This document shows, one piece after another, positions 1 to 9,867 of a stretch of 64,000 bases of DNA. The stretch's first letter is position 1. Each line of letters begins with the position of its first letter. The notes under the pieces were generated by a model. The model saw nothing but the letters and a program-made list of their open reading frames with translations, did not search any database and was not told where the DNA came from. The position numbers and the translations under genes were made by a program. The DNA comes from Leuctra nigra (lineage: Eukaryota > Arthropoda > Insecta > Plecoptera > Leuctridae): positions 25,635,060-25,699,059 of the forward strand of contig OW203768.1 in the NCBI GenBank assembly GCA_934045905.1, read 5' to 3'.

Positions 1-1101
1 TCACAGTTTCAATGAAAACAGATATACATTTGAAGTACCCTTCAAACCCCTCAGGTACCTTCAGGTACCCTTTTAACCTTTCAGGGCAACTCCACAGTTC
101 ATAGAGGGCACTTTTGTTGCGTTTCGAAAGGGGTAAACATCCCCTCCAATCTATAAAGGGCTCTGATCCACTGCACATCATTTTATCCCCTACAATGTCT
201 GCGAAATTATGTAGGCTAACTGATCTCGAGACATACACTATTTGTCTCTAATTTTTCTGCTTGCCATTGTATATGAGAGCCTTTAACTATTGTTGTATCC
301 ACACGTAAATTAACAACGTAACGTTGGTTGCGAAGATTAATCTCAGTACCTATAATAATGTAAGTTAAACATTTGAATTTCAATGTGTTTTGAAAATGTT
401 GGAATGTTTGGATGTTATAAAAATGTTTTCATGTTTGGAAACAATTACAGTACAAATATTATTAAAAAGTGAGCCACAAAATATTTTTATTTCCTATCAT
501 TATTATAATGTATTATCGTAATCATTGCGCAACATGTAGGTATATACAATGCATTTAAAATGCAAAATAAACATTAAAAATTGTTAAAATATGTTTGTAT
601 TCCTGAAAAAATTTACATAATGTTTTAAAAATATTAAATATTTTATATTAATGTTTCAAAAAAAAATGTTACAACATTATTTACGATCGTCCATCGATCA
701 TACGGAGTGTCGCACTGAGCGTTTTCGTGCTCGACTAATGCTAACCACCGTGACCACATAGTATTAGTAGAAGCAAAGTTATAACAGTAAGCGATAAAAA
801 TATAGATAAAGGTTCATTGCCATGTCAGTCGTGCATTTTCAATATTCATAACCGTTCGCCAAATAAAGACATTTATACCTATTTTGTATTTCCCAAGTAA
901 CTTCCCTCACAACCGCTCCAAACCACCCGATGGCGGAAAAGTCAGTATGACCGCTCTTGAATCAAACTGTATAATGTTTCAAACTATTTACTAACGTATA
1001 CACCCAATATTTCACAAATAATGAACGAAAAGACTTAGACACTGAAATTAAAAAGGAGAATGGAGAAGTGAGCTTAGCTAATCAACTTATTTCAATTACA
1101 G
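1..1101. other. Intergenic or intronic AT-rich DNA, no gene seen
   Basis: No ORF with coding character, no repeat termini and no recognisable domain. It lies just upstream of the first visible exon of the TMEM53-like gene, so it is probably intron of that gene. The last bases before position 1102 form a normal 3' splice site: a pyrimidine-rich stretch ending TTACAG. Confidence 0.5.
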
Positions 1102-1834
1102 ATGGCACTTGCGAGTGTTCCATGACATGGTAACTGTCCACTACATTCGCTCGCTCAACATGTTCAACACCGGCGTTATGACGTCACCGGCGCTGTTCTT
1201 CGTGTCCAAGTCGGATCATATCGGCACGGAGACGCGCAACAGGCAGTTCCATGACGCGTTGGCGGCGTGTGGTGTTCAGGTGAGTGTCGTGACGTCACCG
1301 GCGCTGTTCTTCGTGTCCAAGTCGGATCATATCGGCACGGAGACGCGCAACAGGCAGTTCCATGACGCGTTGGCGGCGTGTGGTGTTCAGGTGAGTGTCG
1401 TGACGTCACCGGCGCTGTTCTTCGTGTCCAAGTCGGATCATATCGGCACGGAGACGCGCAACAGGCAGTTCCATGACGCGTTGGCGGCGTGTGGTGTTCA
1501 GGTGAGTGTCATGACGTCACCGGCGCTGTTCTTCGTGTCCAAGTCGGATCATATCGGCACGGAGACGCGCAACAGGCAGTTCCATGACGCGTTGGCGGCG
1601 TGTGGTGTTCAGGTGAGTGTCGTGACGTCACCGGCGCTGTTCTTCGTGTCCAAGTCGGATCATATTGGCACGGAGACGCGCAACAGGCAGTTCCATGACG
1701 CGTTGGCGGCGTGTGGTGTTCAGGTGAGTGTCGTGACGTCACCGGCGCTGTTCTTCGTGTCCAAGTCGGATCATATCGGCACGGAGACGCGCAACAGGCA
1801 GTTCCATGACGCGTTGGCGGCGTGTGGTGTTCAG
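1102..1834 (+). CDS. TMEM53-like penultimate exon with six in-frame copies
   Basis: The exon opens after an acceptor at 1099-1101 (WHLRVFHDMVTVHYIRSLNM) and continues into six head-to-tail 111-bp units ending at 1279, 1390, 1501, 1612, 1723 and 1834. Each unit encodes 37 residues containing SPALFFVSKSDHIGTE and ends CAG followed by GTGAGT, so every copy has its own perfect splice donor. 111 is a multiple of three, so reading through the whole array also stays open. Units are almost identical; I saw only single-base differences (an ATG for GTG at the third boundary and one ATT for ATC). Each unit carries the first 12 bases of the intron, showing that the duplicated segment was exon plus donor. 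Either splicing picks one donor, or the protein has up to six repeats, or the array is an assembly artefact. Confidence 0.7.
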
Positions 1835-4800
1835 GTGAGTGCGCACTAGTCTTGCGCAAGACTCACGTCACTTTGCTCATCATTAGATTAATCAAGCGTG
1901 CTGAGCGAGCGACTCCCCTTGAAACTTATGGCTCAAATATCTGCCTTTTTGTTTATCTGTAGATATTTCGCGTTACATTTTAAACGAAGTAACGGATCTG
2001 GCCAATTTTTCACAAAAGATTCATTACTATCCATAGCAAAAGGCTATAGTGATTTCTAGCAAAATCGGTCGAATAATCTAGTGGAGCGGTCGCTCCACCC
2101 AGCCAAGTCGTACTGTACACTCACACTCACTCAACATACCGTAAATGCCTAATAAAATGAGGAGCAGACCAACTACTTTTACTGTAAGCAACAACATGGC
2201 ATTTTCGGCCTACTGGATCATAAAATTGGAAAATCTCACATTGTTGTGAAATATCTTAATTTTGATCTATGGCCCACCCCACCACATATACCAAATTTGG
2301 GAACAATAGGCTATACCATTTGCGAGCTAGAGGGCCGTGAAAACAGTGAAATTACATCACTTTCATCTTCTTTAGATGATGATGATGATTCAGAGGGTCA
2401 GGAAATACCGCAATCACCGCCACAACCTAAACGGCTTAGCCGATCAATCTGAAATTTTTACCACATGTGCACTTTTGGCGTCTGAGGTGCCTTTTTATAA
2501 AACCAACCGGTAGTCGCCATTTTGAAACCGGAAGTGACGTCATATCTCGAAAACGGCTAAACCGATCGGAATGAAACTAGCGCCAAATGATTCAGACGGT
2601 CGTCTTTATGGAATATCAGTAGTTAAAGTAGAGATGTACTATTACCGAAACCGGAAATGACGTCATTAAAATGAAGATCTAGATTTTAATAACCTCTTAC
2701 TACAATAACTACATATTCAGAAGGCTTATAATGATACATAACATTTATAGAAATAAATTCTAGGTGGCAGTTATATCAGTCGCCATTTTGAAAACCGGAA
2801 GTGATACCATATCTCGAAAACGGCTGGACTGATTGGAACGAAGCTTTCGCAATTCTTCATGGAATATCACTTTAAGCTTAGGTATATTGAGCACCAAACA
2901 CAATTCTTCGTATTAACCAATTCGGAAATGGCGTATTTTTTAAAAGTATTTAGTCATTGTTGCTCCGATGTGTGTTACAAGTTGTGTAAATAAACTAAAA
3001 AAATAAGTGATATCCCCATAAAAAAACACTCCGTGTAAAAATACCAGCCAAGTCTCTTCAACTATAAAAAAAATATAATAAATCTAAAAATTCAGCACTG
3101 AAAAGTAGTGATATCAAAAAATGAGCCAAGTCAAAACTTAATTTTAAAAACCAAAATATACTTGGCGCATCGTTTTTAAGGGCATTATAGGTATATTATA
3201 TATAATTAGGTAGGTACATTTGATTTTTGGCATATGCTTCTATACTTTTATATGCACGATGCGCCAAGTATATTTTGGTTTTTAAAATTATGTTTTGACT
3301 TAGCTAATTTTTTGATATCACTACTTTTCAGTGCTGAATTTTTAGATTTATTCTATTTTTTTTATAGTTGAAGAGACTTGGCTGGTATTTTTACACGGAG
3401 TGTTTTTTTATGGGTTTAGTTTAAATTAGTTTATGTAGTTTGCACTTAGCTTGGCAATGTGAAAGAAATTCAACTCTCTGTGCCAATGAAAGAGGAATCG
3501 TTTGACCGATCATCACCAAATTTTGCATGATCATTGGTACCAGCATTATTGTTGCTTTTCTTGACAAATCTGTAATGAACTTCAAGTGTAATAGACATTG
3601 ATCTATACATAAATTTGTATGCTTCATTTGGAATAAATGTCAAAAAGTACCTATCTTGTATAGGAATCCTGTATTGACGTCACAGTGGTAGAAAAATGGA
3701 GGTTGAGGGGATGGGGGAAATGTGTCAAACCTATAAATAATAGCTATAGATCATATTTATCAGATGAATATTTACTTAAACATGTGTATGGATAAATATT
3801 GCTTATTATTATTAACTTGTACTTACTTAAATATCATTCTTTCACAAGTAATCACTCTAAATATGAGATTTGGATTGCCGCTGTCAGATTTGTTTATTCC
3901 CTATATTTTTATGTAAATTACTATGGCAACCTTTTCTCACGCAGGATGCCTATATTCAACTTGTATCACTGCCTCCTTGATGAATGCAAGTCAGATCTAG
4001 AGAGATTTAGTGGACCTTGAGTACAGGGTAACCACGGTCTGTAGATGAACATATTTGACAAACAATATATTAAATCGCATGCAGTACGAAGGTACAGTGG
4101 CGTGCAAGTATTCGTACTGTCTTTCTCACAAGAGCACAATGTATAAAACGGTAGGAACACTTGGAGGTGGGTGTACGTGCAGTATGTTTTCCTAGTATAG
4201 TTAAATGGCGCGTTGACAACTAGGTCATTCTGCGCACAATTAAAGTTATTTTTAATTTTGTTGATCTCAAATGGTGGTCTTCGGAAGAGGTTGGCCTAAG
4301 AGGCCCGGCCCGGGGGAGTCCATCACTGGCGGGAAGGTCAGGCCGGGATGGGGACGGACCTGGGGCGGGAGGGTTCGGGCCGGTGTGAACGGATTCGGGG
4401 GAAATCCGTGTCGAGGGGGCAGGCCAGCCCGAGGGGGCCGCAAATTCAAGGCGTAGGTCTCCACCCTGACTTCCCTATATCTGGGCTTCACCACTGACCT
4501 GTCCGGCATGGGTAGCCCTTACACATAAGCATACGCTCACCGGCTAAGCTGCAGTGGATCATTGGCCAACACAAACCCCACTCTAAGGTGGCAGCCGTCA
4601 TGGGCATTTGCTCATGACTTGTATGTTCCTCTATTCACTTCAGGCCACCGATACCATTTGATTTCATTGTATTTATGTTTCTAAATGGCGGCTTCTGGTT
4701 GATTTCATAATGAGGCACATTAGTTACCAATAGTACATAGGTACATTTAACATTAATATCAAAATAATGGGATAAGACTTCGTTGACGAAATGCCAACTA

Positions 4801-7800
4801 CCACATTGCAAACTTCATGACGTCATTGCGGATTTCGTTTATTAAGCGAGCGGAGCGAGCGTCTCCACTTGACTCTTGCGGCACTTTCTCTGTGTGTGTG
4901 TGTGGTTTTTTTTTGTTTTTTTTGCTGGTTCAACCCAGGCCGCACCGGTCAAAGTATCGATTTGAAATTTTGCACACACCTTCATCTCATACTAACTTAG
5001 ACCTGCATAGTTTTTGAGAAAGATCCGTTCACAAATAAAAAAAATCGCGTTTTCCCATATAAATAGCATTGTAGGTTTGAGTAGTCCGTTGCGGCCGCCC
5101 GATGCGCTCCATTCAAAACAACTCGGAAGCAAGCAGCTGTCTATCTATTATTGTTTGAATACGTAACAATTATTTCTTTGCGATTAGATAATAGTTAAAG
5201 CAATACATGCGAGGTTATACTTAGGGTTTATTTTATTATTTTTGAAGATGTAGTTAATAGGTATAGGTATTTATTGTTTATGAGAGTTTTAACATGCAGT
5301 CTTACTTCCAATCTTTTCAAAGGCTAAGCAAATTATTTGTAGACCGATGAAATGTCTGCTTGATTGTAGAAATAGATTGGTTGGTTGATAGTTGAAATTA
5401 TGTTTATGAAATATTTATTTCTTTTGTATCAGATACAATGTGTTAGGTTTGTGTAAGGTAAGCAATGTGCTAGAAGAAATAAGCTCTTTTATACGGAACG
5501 GCAAGTAACTGTTTGGATGATGTTTCTTAAATTATGTTTGCTCATATTAGCACTTAGATAATGGCCTATTTTGTGGTTTGAATCTCTGTATTTTTATTTA
5601 TAATAATTCCATAATACCTACGTACCTAAATACTGAAATAAATACACATGAGTGTGTATCATGTTGCAATGACTTGCAATAACTGTTGCAATAACTTGCA
5701 ATGAGAAGCAAATTCAACTATTTTTTATATAATTTAGTGGATCGTGCTTCTAGATTTCAGTTGTTTTAGGTATATTATTGCCGGCTTTTAAGGAATTATG
5801 GTTCGAGGTTTTGCACGTATCCGTGCTCGCTTATCAACGCGTTACACAGAGCGTTTTCCTAGTATGAATTTTAGTCCTACTACAATACAATCCTACTGTA
5901 ATCTAGTGGAGCGGTCGCTCCACCCAGCCAAGTCGTACCGTACACTCACACGCACTCAACATACCGTATATGCCTAATAACTGAGGAGCAGACCAACCAC
6001 TTTTACTGTAAGCAACAACATGGCATTTTCGGCCTACTGGATCATAAAATTGGAAAATCTCACATTGTTGTGAAATATCTTAATTTCGAGCTATGGCCCA
6101 CCCCACTCCCTATACTAAATTTGGGAACAATAGGTTATGCCATTTGCGTGCTAGAGGGCCGTGAAAACAGTGAAATTACACCCCTTTTAAAACCTATCTG
6201 ATGATGATGATATCAGGAAACACCGCTATCACCGCCACAGCCTAAACGGCTTAGCCGATCGATCTGAAATTTTTACCACATGTGCACTTTTGGCGTCTGA
6301 GGTGCCTTTTTATAAATCAAACCGGTAGTCGCCATTTTGAAACCGGAAGTGACGTCATATCTCAAAAACGGCTTAACCGATCGGAACGAAATTTGCGCCA
6401 ATCGATTCAGACGGTCCTCTTTATGAAATAACAATAGTTAAATTAAAGTTTTCTAATTACTGAAACCGGAAATGACGTCATAGTTTAGCGAAATCTGCTT
6501 AAATTCACTTCCCTTTATATAAAAACCAACTATATATTCAGAAGGCTTATAATGAAATATTAGTATTTATATACATATTAATACCTACAATGTGTAAGAG
6601 CTTTCAGCCGCCATTTTGAAAACCGGAAGTGATGCCATATCTCGAAAACGGCTGGACCTATTGGAACGATGCTTTCGCAATTCTTTATGGCATATCACTT
6701 TAAGTTTAAATTTAGCTCCAAACAATATTTTTTTAGTAACTAATTCGGAAATGGCGTATTTTTTTAAAGGAATTAGCCATTGTTGCCCTAATAAGTTTTA
6801 CAAGTTGTGTAAATAAACTAAAAAAATAAGTGATATCCCCATAAAAAACACTCCGTGTAAAAAAACAGCCAAGTCTCTTCAACTAAAAAAAAAAAAATTA
6901 TGAAATCTAAAAATTCTGCACTGAAACGTAGTGATATCAAAAAATGAGCCAAGTCAAAACTTTATTTGAAAATTAAAAAATACTTGGCGCATCGTTTTTT
7001 TAGGGCATTGTAGGTATAGGTACTATAAGTATATGTATTTATATCTAGCCTATTGGGACGCGCAGCGCTCGAATACGCTATCTGGTGGTAGATTTTTGAA
7101 CTTGACTTTGGTGGATCAGCATTCACTTCGGGCCGCCTACACGGGCTAACTAAGTGCAACTAAACCGAGATTATTTTAGTATTTCTTCCGGTTATTTGAT
7201 GATTTGATTTGCTCGCACCTTTCATCCACACAAATGTTTGACATATTATACTATTTATTTAGTTCAATTAGATTTAAATATAATACATGATAGCGTTATT
7301 TCCATGTGTTTTACTGATCATATCTTCTAGTCTTAGCTGCCATACATTGCGAGTTTCAGTGAATTTAGCACCTATTTAGGTATTTTGTGAGTATAAAAGT
7401 GCTGTACTATACAACTGGAGCTGAAAACTAAATTTATGCGATATACAAAGACGTATAAAAACGATAGTTGACCGTACTTTTCATAAGAATATGCGATGGG
7501 GTGAAAAGACGGCTCCTATTTGCCAACGGGACGGAATATTCAAAGACATATTTTCGTACCACTTCGAGTGTTGACATTCTCAATTGCCGTTATTGATTGA
7601 ACTACACCACAATTATTATTTAAGAAACCTTCAATTTAAACCCATTCATCAGAACTTAATTTTTATTTTTGCTTTCATTACTGATTTATTCCAGTGGAGA
7701 ATTAAACAGTCATGCAAAGCAATAAAATGCATAGATAGTTACTTCTATTTACTATTGTTCTCCAAGCATATTTTGCTATTACTTAAATATCTTTTATATT

Positions 7801-9623
7801 CGCTTAAATTAATAAATATTTAAAAATGTGTAGGTACTATGTTTGAATGATGCACCAAGAACATAATAATCACTCCGAGGATAAATTAAATAACTATCTC
7901 CCTTGCCCGCGAAACGAGTCACAGATCAGATGAAATCAAATAATTAAATAAATATCTATTCAGAAACAAATATACATTTTGGAGCTTCATACTGTAAGAC
8001 GCAATAAACAATTAATCTATTAAAACTTAAAAGTGAATTCGATTTGAATAATTCAACTGACAGCCCTCAAAGATATTGTCAATAGATCTTATATACCGAT
8101 CACTCAGGCTATCATAGTTTGTTGAAATAAAGAACTGAATAAAAATTAACTAGGTGGGTCCATAATACAATAAATAATTTTCATGATGTGTGGTTTTGTT
8201 AATACATGTGGAAAATATAATTTAAGTACCTATACATACTTTGATTTTTGGTACAATTAAGGAAGAATGTGCCGTTGTTGCAATTGTAAAGTTAGTCTGA
8301 GAGATCCGATAATAATTCAATTTTTTAAGTGCCATGTCATCATTAACACCCGAAATATGTGTGCACACATATAGTACACGTGATAACTATCAATTAGACG
8401 TAAAAGTTTTTGAATTCCGTCTAAAAATATGTAACTAAACGTCCCCGAATAACAGGTAAACCTGGCAGAAAGGGTAGGAGAATAGCACTGTGCAAACACG
8501 TGACCGAAACTGATCCACTAAACTCGGCCACTTCCTGTCATGTGCGTTTCCGTTGCGCTTCCCAATACTTCTAAGCTATTTATATACACGATGCGCCAAG
8601 TATTTTTTAATTTTCAAATAAAGTTTTGACTTGGCTCATTTTTTGATATCACTACGTTTCAGTGCAGAATTTTTAGATTTCATAATTTTTTTTTTTTTTA
8701 GTTGAAGAGACTTGGCTGTTTTTTTACACGGAGTGTTTTTTATGGTTACTACTACAATAAACAAACAAAATACAAAAAAATAAACAAACAAAAATAAGGT
8801 ACCCTTTATTGCCCCGAGGGCAATTTTTTTGGAATTTAATCAATTTATACTTGATTCTGGGCCTCTATAGTCAATTTTGTATGGTGAATTTTTGACTTTT
8901 TTTCAGGTTGAATGATTCTTAGGGGGGCTGGATCCGCCACTGTCGATAAGACGAGTTAAAACATGACGTGATGTTTTCAACTTGCAGACATACTGGAAGT
9001 GCTGGGACGAGTCACCACATGTGAGCCACTTCAGGACTCATCCCGAGGAATACACCGCAGAGCTTCACGCGTTCCTCAACAAGCTCAACCTGAATCAACG
9101 TCGAGAGAAACTCATACCCAAGCTGTAGCTGTGATGTTTTCAACTTGCAGACATACTGGAAGTGTTGGGACGAGTCTCCACATGTGGGTCACTTCAGGAC
9201 TCATCCCGAGGAATACACCGCAGAGCTTCACGCGTTCCTCAACAAGCTCAACCTGAATCAACGTCGAGAGAAACTCATACCCAAGCTGTAGCTGTGATGT
9301 TTTCAACTTGCAGACATACTGGAAGTGTTGGGACGAGTCACCACATGTGAGCCACTTCAGGACTCATCCCGAGGAATACACCGCAGAGCTTCACGCGTTC
9401 CTCAACAAGCTCAACCTGAATCAACGTCGAGAGAAACTCATACCCAAGCTGTAGCTGTGATGTTTTCAACTTGCAGACATACTGGAAGTGTTGGGACGAG
9501 TCTCCACATGTGGGTCACTTCAGGACACATCCTGAGGAATACACAGCAGAGCTTCACGCGTTCCTCAACAAGCTCAACCTGAATCAACGTCGAGAGAAAC
9601 TCCTACCCAAGCTGAAGCAGTGA
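1102..9623 (+). CDS. TMEM53/DUF829-like gene, 3' part (two exon blocks)
   Basis: Two exon blocks joined by a 7.15-kb intron (1835-8987) encode the C-terminal part of a DUF829/TMEM53-type protein, a family of alpha/beta-hydrolase-like proteins; vertebrate TMEM53 is at the nuclear envelope. Visible family features are PALFFVSKSDHIGTE in the first block and WKCWDESPHVSHF, then a helix ending NKLNLNQRREKLLPKLKQ and a stop, in the second. The donor CAG/GTGAGT and the acceptor TTGCAG/ACATAC are both phase 0, so the reading frame is continuous. The N-terminal exons lie before position 1. Both blocks are tandemly duplicated, which is abnormal for the family: the ancestral protein needs one copy of each. 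The intron contains two Helitron-like elements (2078-3414, 5903-8745) and part of a third family. Confidence 0.7.
1176..1834 (+). repeat. Tandem array, 6 x 111 bp, spanning exon and splice donor
   Basis: Six units of exactly 111 bp with near identity, much higher in GC than the surroundings because they are exon copies. The antisense strand is also open over long stretches, as expected of a repeated unit whose length is a multiple of three. Each unit contains a perfect TGACGTCA palindrome at the exon sequence encoding TSP. Confidence 0.9.
1835..2077. other. Start of the large intron
   Basis: Non-coding. A stretch near 1890-1920 (AAGCGTGCTGAGCGAGCGAC) resembles the GAGCGAGCG palindromic motif seen at 4840 and 38670, and may be a decayed fragment of that Helitron family. 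Confidence 0.35.
2078..2450 (+). pseudogene. Conserved coding-like relic inside Helitron-like copy 1
   Basis: Reading + strand from the CTAG end gives LVERSLHPAKSYCTLTLT, two stops, then HGIFGLLDHKIGKSHIV and an acidic tail with DDDDD. The same frame is recognisable in copies 2 and 4 (open for 103 codons in copy 4). The sequence is not one I can name. The copies differ by a 24-nt insertion carrying stops and by small changes, so it is probably a captured or ancestral coding fragment with no present function. Confidence 0.4.
3026..3407. repeat. Inverted repeat arms of Helitron-like copy 1
   Basis: CACTCCGTGTAAAAATACC at 3028 and its reverse complement at about 3390-3407 bound two arms of about 165 bp. 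Both arms contain the motifs GACTTGGCT, TGATATCACTAC and ACGATGCGCCAAGT in mirrored order, with a short loop around 3190-3250. The arms can fold into one long hairpin. Confidence 0.75.
3415..4260. other. Intronic DNA without recognisable features
   Basis: AT-rich. Several short ORFs lack codon bias, domains and splice context. The stretch at 4096 (CAGTGGCGTGCAAG) resembles a hAT-type terminus, but no partner end was found. Confidence 0.4.
4285..4640. other. GC-rich island of unknown origin
   Basis: About 170 bp (4285-4455) are strongly G-rich on the + strand, with runs such as GGGGACGGACCTGGGGCGGG, in otherwise AT-rich DNA. The following 180 bp contain blocks like CACCGGCTAAGCTGCAGTGG. Both strands are open for 60-80 codons here, which is expected of GC-rich DNA and is not evidence of coding. 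It may be part of a retroelement untranslated region. I do not recognise it. Confidence 0.4.
4840..5862 (+). mobile_element. Helitron family B, copy with clear 3' end
   Basis: The 3' end is a textbook Helitron terminus: GCTCGCTTATCAACGCGTTACACAGAGCG is a hairpin around the palindrome AACGCGTT, followed by TTTTC and CTAG at 5859-5862, with a T as the next base. The 5' limit is inferred: a block AAGCGAGCGGAGCGAGCGTC at 4840 recurs at about 38670, upstream of another copy of the same 3' end. No ORF for a Rep/helicase, so non-autonomous. Confidence 0.55.
5903..8745 (-). mobile_element. Helitron-like family A, copy 2
   Basis: Same termini as copy 1: CTAG plus hairpin at 5903-5923, CCATAAAAAACACTCCG at 8745. 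It is longer than copy 1 because the loop between the inverted arms (6853-7000 and 8586-8735) holds about 1.6 kb of AT-rich DNA with no ORF of note. It also carries the relic frame with HGIFGLLDHKIGKSHIV, with two stop codons near its start, and several copies of the ACCGGAAGTGACGTCAT motif (6340-6480, 6620). It begins 40 bp after the end of the family B Helitron. Confidence 0.6.
8746..8987. other. Intron end before the TMEM53-like terminal exon
   Basis: AT-rich, with no element termini found. It ends with the acceptor TTTTCAACTTGCAG that is copied in each unit of the following array. Confidence 0.6.
8960..9623 (+). repeat. Tandem array, 4 x 163 bp, spanning splice acceptor and last exon
   Basis: Four units of 163 bp comprise about 22 bp of intron end plus the full last exon. 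Differences between units are few (for example TGGGTC for TGAGCC in copies 2 and 4). Confidence 0.9.
8988..9623 (+). CDS. TMEM53-like terminal exon, four tandem copies
   Basis: Exon copies begin at 8988, 9151, 9314 and 9477, exactly 163 bp apart, each preceded by TTTTCAACTTGCAG. Copies 1-3 encode TYWKCWDESPHVSHFRTHPE and on to a TAG stop after PKL; copy 4 ends PKLKQ and TGA at 9621-9623, and looks like the original last exon. Each copy is a complete terminal exon with acceptor and stop, so splicing to any of them gives nearly the same protein. 163 is not a multiple of three, which does not matter because every copy contains a stop. Confidence 0.7.
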
Positions 9624-9709
9624 TATTGACACCAAACTCTGCGGTTTCGTGAGATCAATGTTGTGGAACTATATTTACGTTATCTAGATAAAGATAAAGA
9701 TCAAAAAAA

Positions 9710-9800
9710 TTATATAGATAATTTTATTTATTTATTTTATTAGTCATTTGGTTACAATGAAAACATTTAATCAAAATGTACAATGCGTAAATAATGTCAG
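9710..9800 (-). mobile_element. 3' tail of a non-LTR element (fragment)
   Basis: Read on the - strand the segment ends in (AATA)n-type repeats after a short unique stretch, the usual look of a LINE or SINE 3' end. No coding sequence remains. It sits just outside the left arm of the large palindrome. Confidence 0.3.
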
Positions 9801-9867
9801 TTAAGATTAAGTTTAGATTTCAGTTCAAAAACTTAAATGTGGAGAAGGGCTGAAAAAATATATTTTG

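Larger units (their letters stand above)
2078..3414 (-). mobile_element. Helitron-like family A, copy 1
   Basis: On the - strand the element runs from CCCATAAAAAAACACTCCG (3414) to a hairpin GTGGAGCG-AC-CGCTCCAC followed by TAG (2078). Four copies in this window share these ends and no target duplication is seen, so I class it as a Helitron- or Helentron-like element. Its 5' part is a pair of inverted arms (about 3026-3190 and 3250-3407) that contain GCCAAGTC several times. The rest carries units of the form ACCGGAAGTGACGTCAT followed by a CGAAAACGGCTG-type stretch. Near the CTAG end, on the + strand, there is a relic reading frame. No Rep/helicase is present, so it is non-autonomous. Confidence 0.6.

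Noticed and set aside
1176..1859. Antisense ORFs (77 and 116 codons) across the 111-bp array
   Set aside because: They exist only because the unit length is a multiple of three; the sense frame matches a known family and has splice sites.
4267..4509. 80-codon proline-rich ORF in the GC-rich island
   Set aside because: Composition alone produces open frames on both strands; no homology pattern or splice context.
9162..9582. 62-85-codon ORFs starting MLGRV in the 163-bp array
   Set aside because: Wrong frame of the terminal exon; they begin inside the codons for WKCWDESP.
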